A stretch of 11,004 nucleotides of DNA from UBA2160 sp964588665 (GTDB taxonomy: Bacteria; Chloroflexota; Dehalococcoidia; Lucifugimonadales; UBA1123): contig CAZPQQ010000097.1 in assembly GCA_964588665.1 (NCBI GenBank), positions 1-11,004 of the forward strand, given 5' to 3'. The position numbers and the translations under genes were made by a program. Below are positions 1 through 7,232 of this stretch, piece after piece; within the stretch, counting starts at the first letter, position 1; each line of letters begins with the position of its first letter. The notes below the pieces were generated by a model. The model was not told the DNA's origin. It did no database searches and worked only from the letters and a program-made list of their open reading frames with translations.

Positions 1-101
1 CCTGGGGACATTCTATCCCCCTGTCAGGAGCTCGCTTTACCTAATGTGAGTCTCTGTTAATTTCAGGCCCAAATGTGTCCCACTTTCGCTGACGGTCTAC
101 A
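1..101. mobile_element. Probable terminus of an insertion sequence (partial)
   Basis: Similarity of the upstream gene to MMPL transporters stops abruptly at about position 101. Read on the minus strand, the foreign sequence begins TGTAGACCGTCAGCG and continues AAAGTGGGACAC, which is the style of terminal repeat seen in IS481/IS3- or IS21-type elements (TG...CA ends). Further in are a short hairpin, GGGGA/TCCCC at 4-20, and a second GGGGACATT motif, consistent with repeated transposase-binding sites. No transposase is visible because the element would extend left of the window. The family is not determined. The other end and the target duplication cannot be seen, so this rests on the sharp end of MMPL homology and the look of the terminus. 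Confidence 0.5.
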
Positions 102-1890
102 CTCCGGTGGCCTCTGCGCCCAGGAGTCCGATGCCCCAGCCGTACTGGAAGACCATGACCACCACTCCGTAGGCTGCACCGACCGAGAGCAGGTTCAACA
201 GGATGGCTTTGAGCGGAATCACTATCGAGCGGAATATCACGAGCAGCAGCAGGAAGGCCAGCCCGAGCACGAAGGCGAAGACGTACACGGCTGCGCTTGC
301 CATATGGTCGTTGAAGTCCATGTTGCCCGCTGTCGCACCAGTCACGTACACGTTGGCGCTCGTGCCGGAGAAGGCCGCGGGGACCACGTCGTCGCGAAGG
401 TGGTTGACTGCATCTTCGGAAACCGCGTCATCGACGTTGCCGGCAAGGGCGAGCTGCACATACAAGAGGTCGCCTGCTTCGTTGATCCGCGTTTCAAACG
501 GGCCGAAGAAAGCTTCGTCCTGTTCCATGGTCGCTAGGAGCGTCGCAACTGCGGCTTGCACTCCGGTCGAATTTACGTCGTTCGCATCCACGACCACATA
601 GGCCGGAGAAGTCAGCCCGGAGGTGAAGTGCTCCTCCAGGAGCAACAAGGCGTGTTTGCCCTCGACCGCGTCCGAAAGTGAATCGGCGCCGGCGTTGGTG
701 TTTAGGTTGATCGTCGTGACTGGGATCGCCGCCGCGACGAGTGCCGTGACCGTTATCGTGGCCATGATCGCCGGCCGAGCCAGGACCTTGTCCGTAATGG
801 CGCCCCAGATGCCGCCGGCGCCGGATTCGTCGCTCTCACGTCCGATGATCGGGACGCGCAGACGGTTGATATTGTCGCCCAGGGCGCCGAGCAGCGCTGG
901 GAGCAGCGTGAGCGAAGCTACGATTGCGACTGCCACGACTACGATCGCGCCGACCGAAAGGCCGATGAAGATCGGATTCGTGGTCATGAAAAGGCCGAAC
1001 ATCGACAGCAGTACGGTGATGCCCGCGTAGAGGACCGCCCTGCCGGTGGTGTTGCTGGCGACCGCTATGGCCTCGTACCTGGGGCGCCCGGCTTTGCGCT
1101 CGCTCCGGAACCGGCTGATGATGAACAGTGAGTAGTCGATGCCCACGGCCAAACCCATCAACGAGACCATCATGGTGTAGAACTCGACCAACGGATAGAC
1201 CTGGCTGACGACGGCCGCCAACGCTGTGGCTGTGATGATGGCGCCGACGGAAATGAACAGAGGAATGAACGCTGCCACGACCGTGCGGAAGGCGATCAGC
1301 AAGATGAACATGCCCAAAACCAGCGTGACCAGCGTTACGCGAAGAAGGTCGCTCTCGGCGACCTCGTCCGACTGCTTGAGGATCGACGTCAGCCCGGCCA
1401 TCGTGACCTCGAGCCCTTGGTTCTCCGCACTTGCCGCGGCCTCGTGAACCGTGTCCAAAATCGCGTCGATCTTCTCTTCTGCGTCGTCGGGCTCACCCGC
1501 GATAACGACCTGGGCGACGGAAACGCCGCGGTCGTCCGCGACCATCTCGTCTGAATTGGTGTCGTAGTAGGTGACGACGGCGTCCACTTCGGGGAGAGCT
1601 CGGAGCTCGGCCGCCAGCGACTGGACGACGGCTTCGTAGGCCTGTGAATCTACATCCAGCGTTTCGTGGTTGAAGACTAGTTGTTCGGTGGCCTGTGACT
1701 TGGCGTTGAACCGTTCGTCGATCAGCTCGCCAGCAATGCCGGAGTCACCTTCGCCGCCGTCGCCCTCGTACATTTTCGTCTCGAGCTGGCCGGGGAACGT
1801 CATCGACATGGCGATGACCAAGACCGCTGCGGAAATCACCCACCAACGTCGCCTGGCGCTCCAGTTGGCTATCTTTCCCGTGAAGGTCAT
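97..1890 (-). pseudogene. MMPL-family RND transporter, C-terminally truncated
   Basis: This encodes 597 aa of an inner-membrane MMPL/RND-type exporter, a family that moves lipids, drugs or other hydrophobic compounds using the proton gradient. It has an N-terminal membrane segment (about 16-34), then a periplasmic domain to about 180. A block of membrane helices (about 183-340) contains the family motif GIDYSLFIISRFR (250-262). A second helix (373-392) and a second periplasmic domain follow, then helices from about 532. The protein stops at GAEATGV, where relatives continue with further helices carrying the second DY motif. The final codons GGA GTG TAG run straight into an IS-like terminus, so about the last 100 or more residues are missing and transport is probably lost. 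I chose the ATG at 1890 because MTFTGKIANWS begins the family-like part. An in-frame ATG at 2070 would add 60 residues rich in Arg, Gln and Cys with no MMPL character. It is divergent from the SirB1 gene. Confidence 0.85.
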
Positions 1891-2290
1891 ATGTTCGATG
1901 TGTCCACTGGAGGCTCGACTGCCGCCCGTTTGGCCTCGTTCTTGCTTTTCCGGAATCTCAGTGCGCCTAGCATCTTGTCGCCCCCAACATGATTTGATGT
2001 GCTGATTCGAATTATGGCCTCGCGGCGCCTTGTCCACATCCGCAGGAGGGGCGATTTCGCGCTCGGACAAGATGGCGGTTGCCTTATCGTCCTCCGAGGC
2101 GATGCAACGCTAGGCCAGAAGTACGAGGCCGCTAGCCCGATCGGGCGCCAGCCGCTGGGACGGTCAGCAACGAGGCCGCAATAGCGACGTGGGGGGTGAT
2201 GGACGGCTTCGTTGTCGTCTATCCGATTTCGCTACCATGAAGATACTTAAATAGCGTGCTAACCGATGTTCGGTGTGATATATATATTGA
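1891..2290. other. Divergent intergenic region between MMPL and SirB1 genes
   Basis: This is about 400 bp with no supported gene. On the minus strand it could encode an extension of the MMPL protein up to 2070, but that stretch does not resemble the family. The right part (2221-2290) is clearly more AT-rich than its surroundings and probably holds the promoter for the rightward gene. A CATAAT sequence on the minus strand near 2011-2016 might be a -10 box for the leftward gene, with no convincing -35. No RNA gene or strong terminator was seen. Confidence 0.4.
2281..2288 (+). promoter_or_regulatory. Possible -10 box for the SirB1-family gene
   Basis: A run of TATATATT lies just upstream of the first possible start codon (GTG at 2291) in an AT-rich pocket. 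If used as a -10 box, transcription would begin close to that GTG, which would suggest a leaderless message. Alternatively, translation starts at the ATG at 2324 or 2360. No good -35 box lies 17 bp upstream, so this is weak. Confidence 0.25.
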
Positions 2291-3220
2291 GTGGTCGCGC
2301 GACATTCGTCGCATTCGAGACAGATGGCCGCCGGCAGCATCCGCCTGTTTCGCATCCACATGAAGTGCAGCATCAACTTCAAGGCGAGTGCATTGAATCA
2401 GAGCCACATACTGACGCAGCTTGAGGAGATCGCCAGCCTTCCGGACAGGGAGATCGATCTGGCTCGAACGGCGTTGCTGATAGCAGCGGCTGACTACCCC
2501 GAAATGAACATCGAGCGCGAGCTGTTCACGTTGCAACGCATTTCCGGCGACGTATCCAGCGCCCTGCTCGAAAACGACGACCCGTTGTTCTGCATGAACG
2601 TCCTCAGCGAGCACCTGTTTGACGATCTGAAATTCAAAGGCGCCACGCAGGACTATCACGACCCTCGCAACGGCCATCTGAACAAGGTTCTGTCGCGAAA
2701 AAGAGGCAATCCGATCACGCTTGCGCTGTTGTACGTCGAGGTTGGGCGGCGCCTGAACATACCGTTGGCCGGAGTCGCGTTGCCCGGCCACTTCCTCGTT
2801 CGGCACCACGAGGTTTCCGACTACTTCGTAGACCCGTTCTACCGCGGAATCCTGCTTTCGGTGGACGAATGCCGCGACAGGATGAAGCGCAGAGTCCGCG
2901 GTCGCCTAAATTGGGACGACAAATACCTCGACACAATCGGCAAACGGAAATTCATCTCGCGTTTGCTCCGCAGCCTCAAGTCCTCATACCTCAGACGAAA
3001 GGACCACGACCGGGCGCTGATGATGATCGACTTCTCGCTCGTCTTGGACCCACTCTCCGCTCCCGACCATCGCGACCGGGGCATCATCAACTACAGGCTT
3101 GGGAACACGATCCAGGCGCTCGACGATCTGTTGTACTACCTGGGCAACGCCGCTCCAGGCTCAGATACGGACGGCGTCAACCAACTCGTAACCCACATCC
3201 GCGGCCGCATGACAGACTGA
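2291..3220 (+). CDS. SirB1-family protein (transglutaminase-like fold plus TPR)
   Basis: Up to 309 aa. The core motif of the SirB1/YchA family is clear. YHDPRNGHLNKVLSRKRGNP (122-141) is followed by ITLALLYVEVGRRL (142-155), then GVALPGHFLVRH (161-172) with the conserved Gly-His, then DPFYRGILLSVDEC (181-194). The last 90 residues (about 220-309) form a TPR-like helical pair (SLVLDPLSAPDHRDRG...GNTIQALDDL). The family is a papain/transglutaminase-like domain with a C-terminal TPR. Its biochemical role is not settled, and the old link to transcriptional regulation is weak. The start is uncertain: GTG 2291, ATG 2324 and ATG 2360 all lack a clear Shine-Dalgarno, and conservation only begins near residue 40. 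I give the longest form. It is probably monocistronic, with a repeat remnant directly after its stop. Confidence 0.85.
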   Translation: MVARHSSHSRQMAAGSIRLFRIHMKCSINFKASALNQSHILTQLEEIASLPDREIDLARTALLIAAADYPEMNIERELFTLQRISGDVSSALLENDDPLFCMNVLSEHLFDDLKFKGATQDYHDPRNGHLNKVLSRKRGNPITLALLYVEVGRRLNIPLAGVALPGHFLVRHHEVSDYFVDPFYRGILLSVDECRDRMKRRVRGRLNWDDKYLDTIGKRKFISRLLRSLKSSYLRRKDHDRALMMIDFSLVLDPLSAPDHRDRGIINYRLGNTIQALDDLLYYLGNAAPGSDTDGVNQLVTHIRGRMTD

Positions 3221-3224
3221 GTCT

Positions 3225-3299
3225 GGCGGCTCGCCCGGATTGGCCCTAAAGGGCCAGATCACCTGCCACGGCGGGTTAGGCATTCGGGCCGAGCCCCCG
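3225..3299 (+). repeat. Solitary degenerate copy of the 90-bp repeat found at 6178-6499
   Basis: Five bases after the SirB1 stop is a stretch containing TTGGCCCTAAAGGGCCAGA, almost identical to the repeat units 3 kb away (TTGGCCCTGAAGGGCCAGA). In the plus frame it reads GLALKGQ, then IT, then GGLGIRAEP. The array reads SLALKGQST...GGLGVYAEP. One codon is missing in the middle. The frame is open from 3213 to a TAA at 3363-3365 but has no start codon, so this is a remnant, not a gene. The palindrome TGGCCCTAAAGGGCCA (3241-3256) could also act as a weak hairpin after SirB1. There is no T-run, so terminator function is doubtful. Confidence 0.65.
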
Positions 3300-3339
3300 G
3301 CGCGCGCCCCGAGCCGGCATCCGGACGGCGCGTCTGAAA

Positions 3340-3368
3340 TTGACCGCTTCTCGACCTGGTGGTAACCT
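3340..3368 (+). promoter_or_regulatory. Sigma-70-like promoter for the CoA-transferase gene
   Basis: TTGACC (3340-3345) and TAACCT (3363-3368) are separated by exactly 17 bp and point at the CoA-transferase starting at 3433. The predicted transcript would start near 3375, giving a leader of about 58 nt that includes the GAGAGG ribosome binding site. Matches to consensus are fair, not perfect. Confidence 0.45.
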
Positions 3369-3432
3369 CCCCTGCACCCGTGGCGATCGCTGACGTCGCG
3401 ATCTCGCATCCGTTCAGTCGAGAGAGGTGGCC

Positions 3433-4704
3433 ATGACCGTCCTGACGGGACTGAGAGTCCTCGATTTAACCGAGTACATCGCCGGTCCTTACGGCGGCAT
3501 GCTCTTGGGGGACATGGGCGCCGACGTGATCAAGGTCGAGCCGCCTGGCGGAGATCGATGGAGGCAAGGTCCGCTCTACGCACCCCACGAGACTCGGAAC
3601 AACCTCTCGATGAATCGGAGCAAACGAGGCATCGCCATCGATTTGGCCACCGCCGAAGGGCGAGAGATCATCCATGAGATGGTTCACGGGTCGGACGTGG
3701 TGATGCACAACTTTAGACCCGGGGTCGCCGAACGGCTCGGCATCGACTACGAGACGTTGGCGGCGCTGAACCCGGCGCTGGTCTACTGCCACAACACCGC
3801 GTTTGGCCCTCACGGTCCGTTGGCGGGCAAGGGGGGCTACGACATACTGTCGATGGCGGCCACCGGGTACCTCACCGGACCGGCTGGCCGCGTCGAGCAA
3901 GGCAAGTTGATCGCCGCGACGGGCATCCCGGTAGCCGACATCGCCTCCAGCATCTTCCAAGCCCTGGCCATATGCGCCGCCCTCTGGAATCGGGAACGCA
4001 CCGGCCAAGGGCAGAAGATCGACACGTCGTTGCTCGGCGCGGGCCTCTCAGTCCAGGCCAGCAGGATGTTCTCCGTCGAGGAAACAGACCGGCCCGTCCG
4101 CGAGAAGTTCTTGGCAAAACTCGGAGACGAATCCAACGCTTCGATGTCACTGTCGGACATGGTGGAAATGCGTCAGCCGGACGCGCAGCTCACGCATGGA
4201 AACTTCTACTTCCGCGTATACGAGACCATCGACCGCCCCATCGCCGTCGCATGTCTGAACGACAGGCTCCGCAGCCGCTGCACAGAGGTCATCGGGATAA
4301 GCGACCCTCGGCTTGACGACCCCGACTTCGACCCCGAAGCTGCGGGCGCCGTCGACGTGCTGAAACGCATCGGCGCCGAGGCGGAAGACATCATGCGGAC
4401 GATGACGTTCGCCGAATGGACGGCCCTATTCGACGCCTCCGACGTTCCGTGTGGACCCGTCAAGTTTATCGAAGAGCTGTTCGACGATCCCCAGGTTCTG
4501 GCCAACGATTTAGTGGTGGAGGTCGAGCACTCCGCCGTCGGGGCCCTCAAGATGGCCGGGGCGCCCTTCGAATTTCACGGGACGCCGCTGAACATCACCC
4601 GCGCGTCGCCCGGCATCGGCGAGCACGCCGACGAACTCCTGACGGAGCTGGAGTACTCGGACGAGAAGATTCAGTCCCTCCGTGCGCGAAAGATCATCGT
4701 CTGA
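3433..4704 (+). CDS. CaiB/BaiF family class III CoA-transferase
   Basis: 423 aa, the usual length for a single-domain class III CoA-transferase. These cytoplasmic enzymes move CoA between carboxylic acids through an aspartyl-CoA mixed anhydride. The N-terminus has the family signature LRVLDLTEYIAGPYGGMLLG (8-27) followed by GADVIKVEPPGGD (29-41). The stretch NRSKRGIAIDL follows (61-71). The catalytic Asp is D169 in GIPVADIASS, the same number as in formyl-CoA transferase. TGQGQKIDTSLLGAGL and a C-terminal VPCGPVKFIEELFDDPQ segment complete the fold, and it ends GIGEHADELL. The ATG at 3433 has GAGAGG five bases upstream. The GTG at 3427 overlaps that site and is less likely. The substrate cannot be told. 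It may share a role with the alpha/beta hydrolase 103 bp downstream, but separate transcription is possible. Confidence 0.93.
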   Translation: MTVLTGLRVLDLTEYIAGPYGGMLLGDMGADVIKVEPPGGDRWRQGPLYAPHETRNNLSMNRSKRGIAIDLATAEGREIIHEMVHGSDVVMHNFRPGVAERLGIDYETLAALNPALVYCHNTAFGPHGPLAGKGGYDILSMAATGYLTGPAGRVEQGKLIAATGIPVADIASSIFQALAICAALWNRERTGQGQKIDTSLLGAGLSVQASRMFSVEETDRPVREKFLAKLGDESNASMSLSDMVEMRQPDAQLTHGNFYFRVYETIDRPIAVACLNDRLRSRCTEVIGISDPRLDDPDFDPEAAGAVDVLKRIGAEAEDIMRTMTFAEWTALFDASDVPCGPVKFIEELFDDPQVLANDLVVEVEHSAVGALKMAGAPFEFHGTPLNITRASPGIGEHADELLTELEYSDEKIQSLRARKIIV

Positions 4705-4807
4705 CAACGTCGTCGCCGGACGGTTTCCTTCCTTATACAATGTAATTGCATCCGCGGCTCGGTCAGTCTGACCCGACAATGGAAACCACGAATAGGAGCA
4801 ATACCCC

Positions 4808-5695
4808 ATGCCCAGAGCCAACGTAAACGGCGTCGATACGAGCTACGAGGTCGTCGGCAGCGGCGCGAGTGTCGTCTTGTACATCCACGGCGGATTCGGC
4901 GGCGCCTCGACCACGCTCGTGTCCCGCGAGCGCGCCGTCGGCAAGATCTTTCCGCGCGCTAAGGTGACGACCGTTACGTACGATCGGCGATCAGCGGGGC
5001 AGTCGGAGTACGTTCTGACGCCTTACCAGTTGCCCGATCTAGCCGCCGACGCGAGGGCGTTGCTGAACCAACTAGGCGTCGATCGCTCGGTCGTCATCGG
5101 CGATTCGATGGGCGGCATGGTCGCGTTGGAGTACGCGTTGGCCTACCCCGAACATGTGACCGCGCTCGGCCTGGTGGAGACCGGCGCCGGCCTGATGGCC
5201 GAGACGCCGTGGGGCACGCAAATGCGAGAGATCGTCGAGCAGGCAGAAGCCCTGGGCGACCAGGCTTTCTTCGAGTCACAAGCGAACGAGTGGCGGAGCC
5301 CCGGCTCGATGTCCAACGACATGGGACCCGAGACACCGGAGGCGCAGGAGAGTCTTGCGCAAGGCCACCAAGCCTACCTGGACGCGTTGCCGGAGGTGTC
5401 GGACGCAGACCTCTTCACATACACGATGGGGATGATCAGGAACTTCGCGGCGTTCGTCGGCTACGATTACGGGCCCCGACTATCGGAGCTCCGGATGCCG
5501 GTCTTCGTCATCCACGGGACCGTCGACGTCACCGTGCCCTTCGAGTACGGCCAAGCGCTGCATCGGGGCATTTCGCACTCAGAGCTCGCCGTCATAGAAG
5601 GCGCACGCCACATGCTGCTCGACTACCTGGAAGCCGCCGCCGCGCTCCGGGACTGGGTGTTGCGCACGGTGGAGCAAACCGCCGCCGCGGGCTGA
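4808..5695 (+). CDS. Alpha/beta-hydrolase fold enzyme
   Basis: 295 aa with all landmarks of an active alpha/beta hydrolase. The oxyanion-hole loop is HGGFGG (27-32) and the nucleophile elbow is GDSMGG with Ser100. The acid is Asp240 in IHGTVDVTVP, and the base is His268 in EGARHMLL. An early strand pattern, VNGVDTSYEVVGSG, is typical of the epoxide hydrolase/haloperoxidase/esterase group. A cap of helices lies between about 130 and 215. No signal peptide, so cytoplasmic. An AGGAG sits nine bases before the ATG at 4808. Candidate roles are esterase, lactonase, C-C bond hydrolase or thioesterase-like, and the substrate cannot be read. It follows the CoA-transferase on the same strand and converges with the HAD gene after a 17-bp gap, which contains only a small CGGC/GCCG hairpin. 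Confidence 0.92.
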   Translation: MPRANVNGVDTSYEVVGSGASVVLYIHGGFGGASTTLVSRERAVGKIFPRAKVTTVTYDRRSAGQSEYVLTPYQLPDLAADARALLNQLGVDRSVVIGDSMGGMVALEYALAYPEHVTALGLVETGAGLMAETPWGTQMREIVEQAEALGDQAFFESQANEWRSPGSMSNDMGPETPEAQESLAQGHQAYLDALPEVSDADLFTYTMGMIRNFAAFVGYDYGPRLSELRMPVFVIHGTVDVTVPFEYGQALHRGISHSELAVIEGARHMLLDYLEAAAALRDWVLRTVEQTAAAG

Positions 5696-5712
5696 TTCGC
5701 CGGCGCTTGCCG

Positions 5713-6066
5713 CTACAGAGGTAGGTCGGGAAGCGCGAGGCGCCAGGCATCCACCTCGGCCGCGATGAATTGGAAGCCGGCCTGGTTCGCGAAGAACTGG
5801 TCCACCTCGCTGTCGCCGACGTGGAAGTACTTCTCGGCTTTGAATCGAGCCATAACGTCGCTGAGGTTCTGTTTCAGCACGATGAAGTCGACTTTGATCG
5901 AGTGCTCGTCCCAGATGCGGTTCTGAGAGCTGATTGGACGGTCCGAGCAACTGCCGACCACGTACCCGAGTTGTTGGGCTGTTCGCACCACGTCCATGCC
6001 GATTACTCCGGGTGGGTCGCCTGCCTCCAGGGTCCCGTCTATATCGAAACTGATCAGGTCCGGCAA
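5713..6066 (-). CDS. Small HAD-superfamily phosphatase-like protein
   Basis: 117 aa, a minimal HAD core without an obvious cap domain. Motif I is FDIDGTL (7-13), giving nucleophile D8 and acid/base D10. Motif II is probably the Ser in VVGSCSDRP (37-44). Motif III would be K65 in VLKQN, and motif IV is GDSEVD (84-89) with Mg2+-binding acids. The start is an unusual TTG at 6066: AGGAG stands seven bases upstream, and MPDLISFDIDGTL puts motif I where short HAD proteins have it. The frame stays open upstream to 6456 only because the repeat array happens to lack stops there, and those residues look like the antisense of the repeats. Likely role: hydrolysis of a small phosphate ester, substrate unknown. 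It converges with the alpha/beta hydrolase gene. Confidence 0.8.
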   Translation of the reverse strand: MPDLISFDIDGTLEAGDPPGVIGMDVVRTAQQLGYVVGSCSDRPISSQNRIWDEHSIKVDFIVLKQNLSDVMARFKAEKYFHVGDSEVDQFFANQAGFQFIAAEVDAWRLALPDLPL

Positions 6067-6177
6067 AGTGAATGCTCCTAATAAGGTGTGGACACATCGC
6101 GGCACGGCGGCCCGCGAGACGTCACGGGCTATGTTAACGCAAAATAAGCGCGATTCACAGACTGGAAGCGAGCCGCG

Positions 6178-6499
6178 AGCTCGGCCCCAATCGACCAGAG
6201 CGCCAACGACGGCGGTGGTCTCGGCGTTTACGCGGAACCTGGCAACCGCAAGGGCTTGGTCATCGCGAGCTTGGCCCTGAAGGGCCAGAGCACCAAGGAC
6301 GGTGGCGGTCTCGGCGTTTTCGCCGAACCTGGCAGCCTGAGGGGCTTGGCCATCGCGAGCTTGGCCCTGAAGGGCCAGAGCACCAAGGACGGTGGTGGTC
6401 TCGGCGTTTACGCCGAACCGAGCGACCAAAGGCTTGGCCTTAAAAGGCCAGAGCACCGCAAATACTGGTGGTCTCGGCGTTTACGCCGAACCTGGCAAC
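6178..6499 (+). repeat. Four-copy tandem array of a 90-bp unit, probably a decayed repeat-protein gene
   Basis: Units begin at 6178, 6268 and 6358 with an exact 90-bp step. The fourth (from 6434) is 17 bp early. In the plus frame each unit reads as a 30-residue repeat close to LALKGQSTKDGGGLGVYAEP followed by GNxKGLxIAS. The first unit has diverged at its start (SAPIDQSAND). The fourth carries synonymous changes (CTG to TTA, AAG to AAA) and TANTGG in place of TKDGGG. The short third unit is explained by loss of 15 bp between two TTGGCC copies plus a 2-bp loss, which breaks the frame near 6415-6434. The frame is open from 6148 but has no good start. Each unit also holds two palindromes: TGGCCCTGAAGGGCCA (for example 6272-6287) and TCGGCGTTTACGCCGA (6401-6416). 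Glycine-rich, short-period repeats resemble beta-solenoid or tail-fibre-type proteins. That is a guess, and no family was recognised. Confidence 0.8.
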
Positions 6500-6500
6500 T

Positions 6501-6596
6501 GCCCTCGGCGAGAACACCGAGCAGATTCTGATCGATCTACTGGGTTACACATGGGACGACATCGCCGCCATGCGAGACGAGGGAGCGATCCTATGA
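6501..6596 (+). pseudogene. C-terminal remnant of a third CaiB/BaiF CoA-transferase
   Basis: The last 31 codons read ALGENTEQILIDLLGY, then TWDDIAAMRDEGAIL and a TGA stop. This matches the tail shared by class III CoA-transferases. The intact gene at 3433-4704 ends GIGEHADELLTELEY... with RARKIIV, and the tandem one ends GLGQHNSHVYSDLLG. Everything upstream is lost: at about 6497-6501 the sequence switches to the repeat array, which runs in a different frame. No start codon or promoter is present. The gene was on the plus strand. It marks a deletion or recombination join and cannot make an active enzyme. Confidence 0.72.
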
Positions 6597-7232
6597 TCGG
6601 GTGTCACAGTCGTACGCAGACGAGAGCCGGGTGAGACCCGATGAGCCTGCGACGACAAGCGTCGCGGTCGCATGACGAAGCTCGTCGAGCCCCTCACGAC
6701 CCCGAGCAGGTGTCACCCGCCGTACAGCGGCCGGCGGATCGGCCGCCTCGCCTGGATTTCGCCCCGTGAAGCGCTGGGTGTGATCACCGGCAGGATTGTC
6801 GACACTGCCGAGATCTGTTGACAGGCACTGCGAAAAGTCCCTGGGTGCAGACCTGTAGTGCCATCCTGCCCCTGCCCGACACACAATTGTGTGGATGCCC
6901 GATGTTTCAGCGCCAATCGTGCCCGTATCGTTGTACGTAACCAGCATAGGGCTACGAGCGACTCCCAGCGGCAATGGCGCTTAGCACATCAATTGGCGCC
7001 CGGCCATCCGCCCACCAAAACCCCGCATTCCACCAAAGGTCAACAACGCAGTGGCAACACCCCCCAAACATATCGAGCACGCTAACTGCTGTCCAGTCAT
7101 GCCGAAGCTATCGCAGACGAGGCCTGGCCTGTACGTGCAAGGACCGATCGACAGTCGCATCGACCCCATGTTGGGGTCGGCGAACGGTCGATTGGCGCCA
7201 GCGGCGCCCACCGCGCCCCACCGGAGTTGATG
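6597..7232. other. Gene-poor stretch, about 640 bp
   Basis: No reading frame here resembles a known protein on either strand. Visible structures are a perfect 14-bp palindrome CACACAATTGTGTG (6880-6893) and two hairpins close to the archaellin start. These are CGACCCCA/TGGGGTCG with a 3-nt loop (7161-7179), and GGCGCC AGC GGCGCC (7194-7208). The outer bases GACCG (7142-7146) and CGGTC (about 7186-7190) could extend the first hairpin into a longer stem. They may form the 5' leader of the archaellin transcript. A TTGACA at 6818-6823 has no -10 partner at the right distance. Confidence 0.35.

Noticed and set aside
1891..2070. N-terminal 60-residue extension of the MMPL protein.
   Set aside because: Composition is unlike the family, and the conserved N-terminal helix begins just after the ATG at 1890.
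4734..4746. TATACAATGTAAT as a promoter for the alpha/beta hydrolase.
   Set aside because: No acceptable -35 sequence at the proper distance.
6272..6450. Apparent compensatory base pair change (C-G to T-A) in the first hairpin between repeat units 2 and 4, suggesting RNA structure.
   Set aside because: Both changes are also synonymous in the plus reading frame (Leu and Lys codons), so they cannot be taken as evidence for structure over coding.
6067..6456. Minus-strand extension of the HAD gene through the repeats.
   Set aside because: Its residues are the antisense of the repeat units, and a good ribosome binding site supports the TTG at 6066.
6178..6499. CRISPR-like repeat array.
   Set aside because: Units are 90 bp and similar over their full length, with no unique spacers and no cas genes.
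6715..6813. Short plus-strand frame reading WISPREALGVITGRIVDTAE, which looks protein-like.
   Set aside because: Too short, no start, and no family recognised. It may be chance in GC-rich DNA.
6880..6893. 14-bp palindrome CACACAATTGTGTG as an operator.
   Set aside because: No promoter elements around it and no gene within 300 bp, so there is nothing to assign it to.
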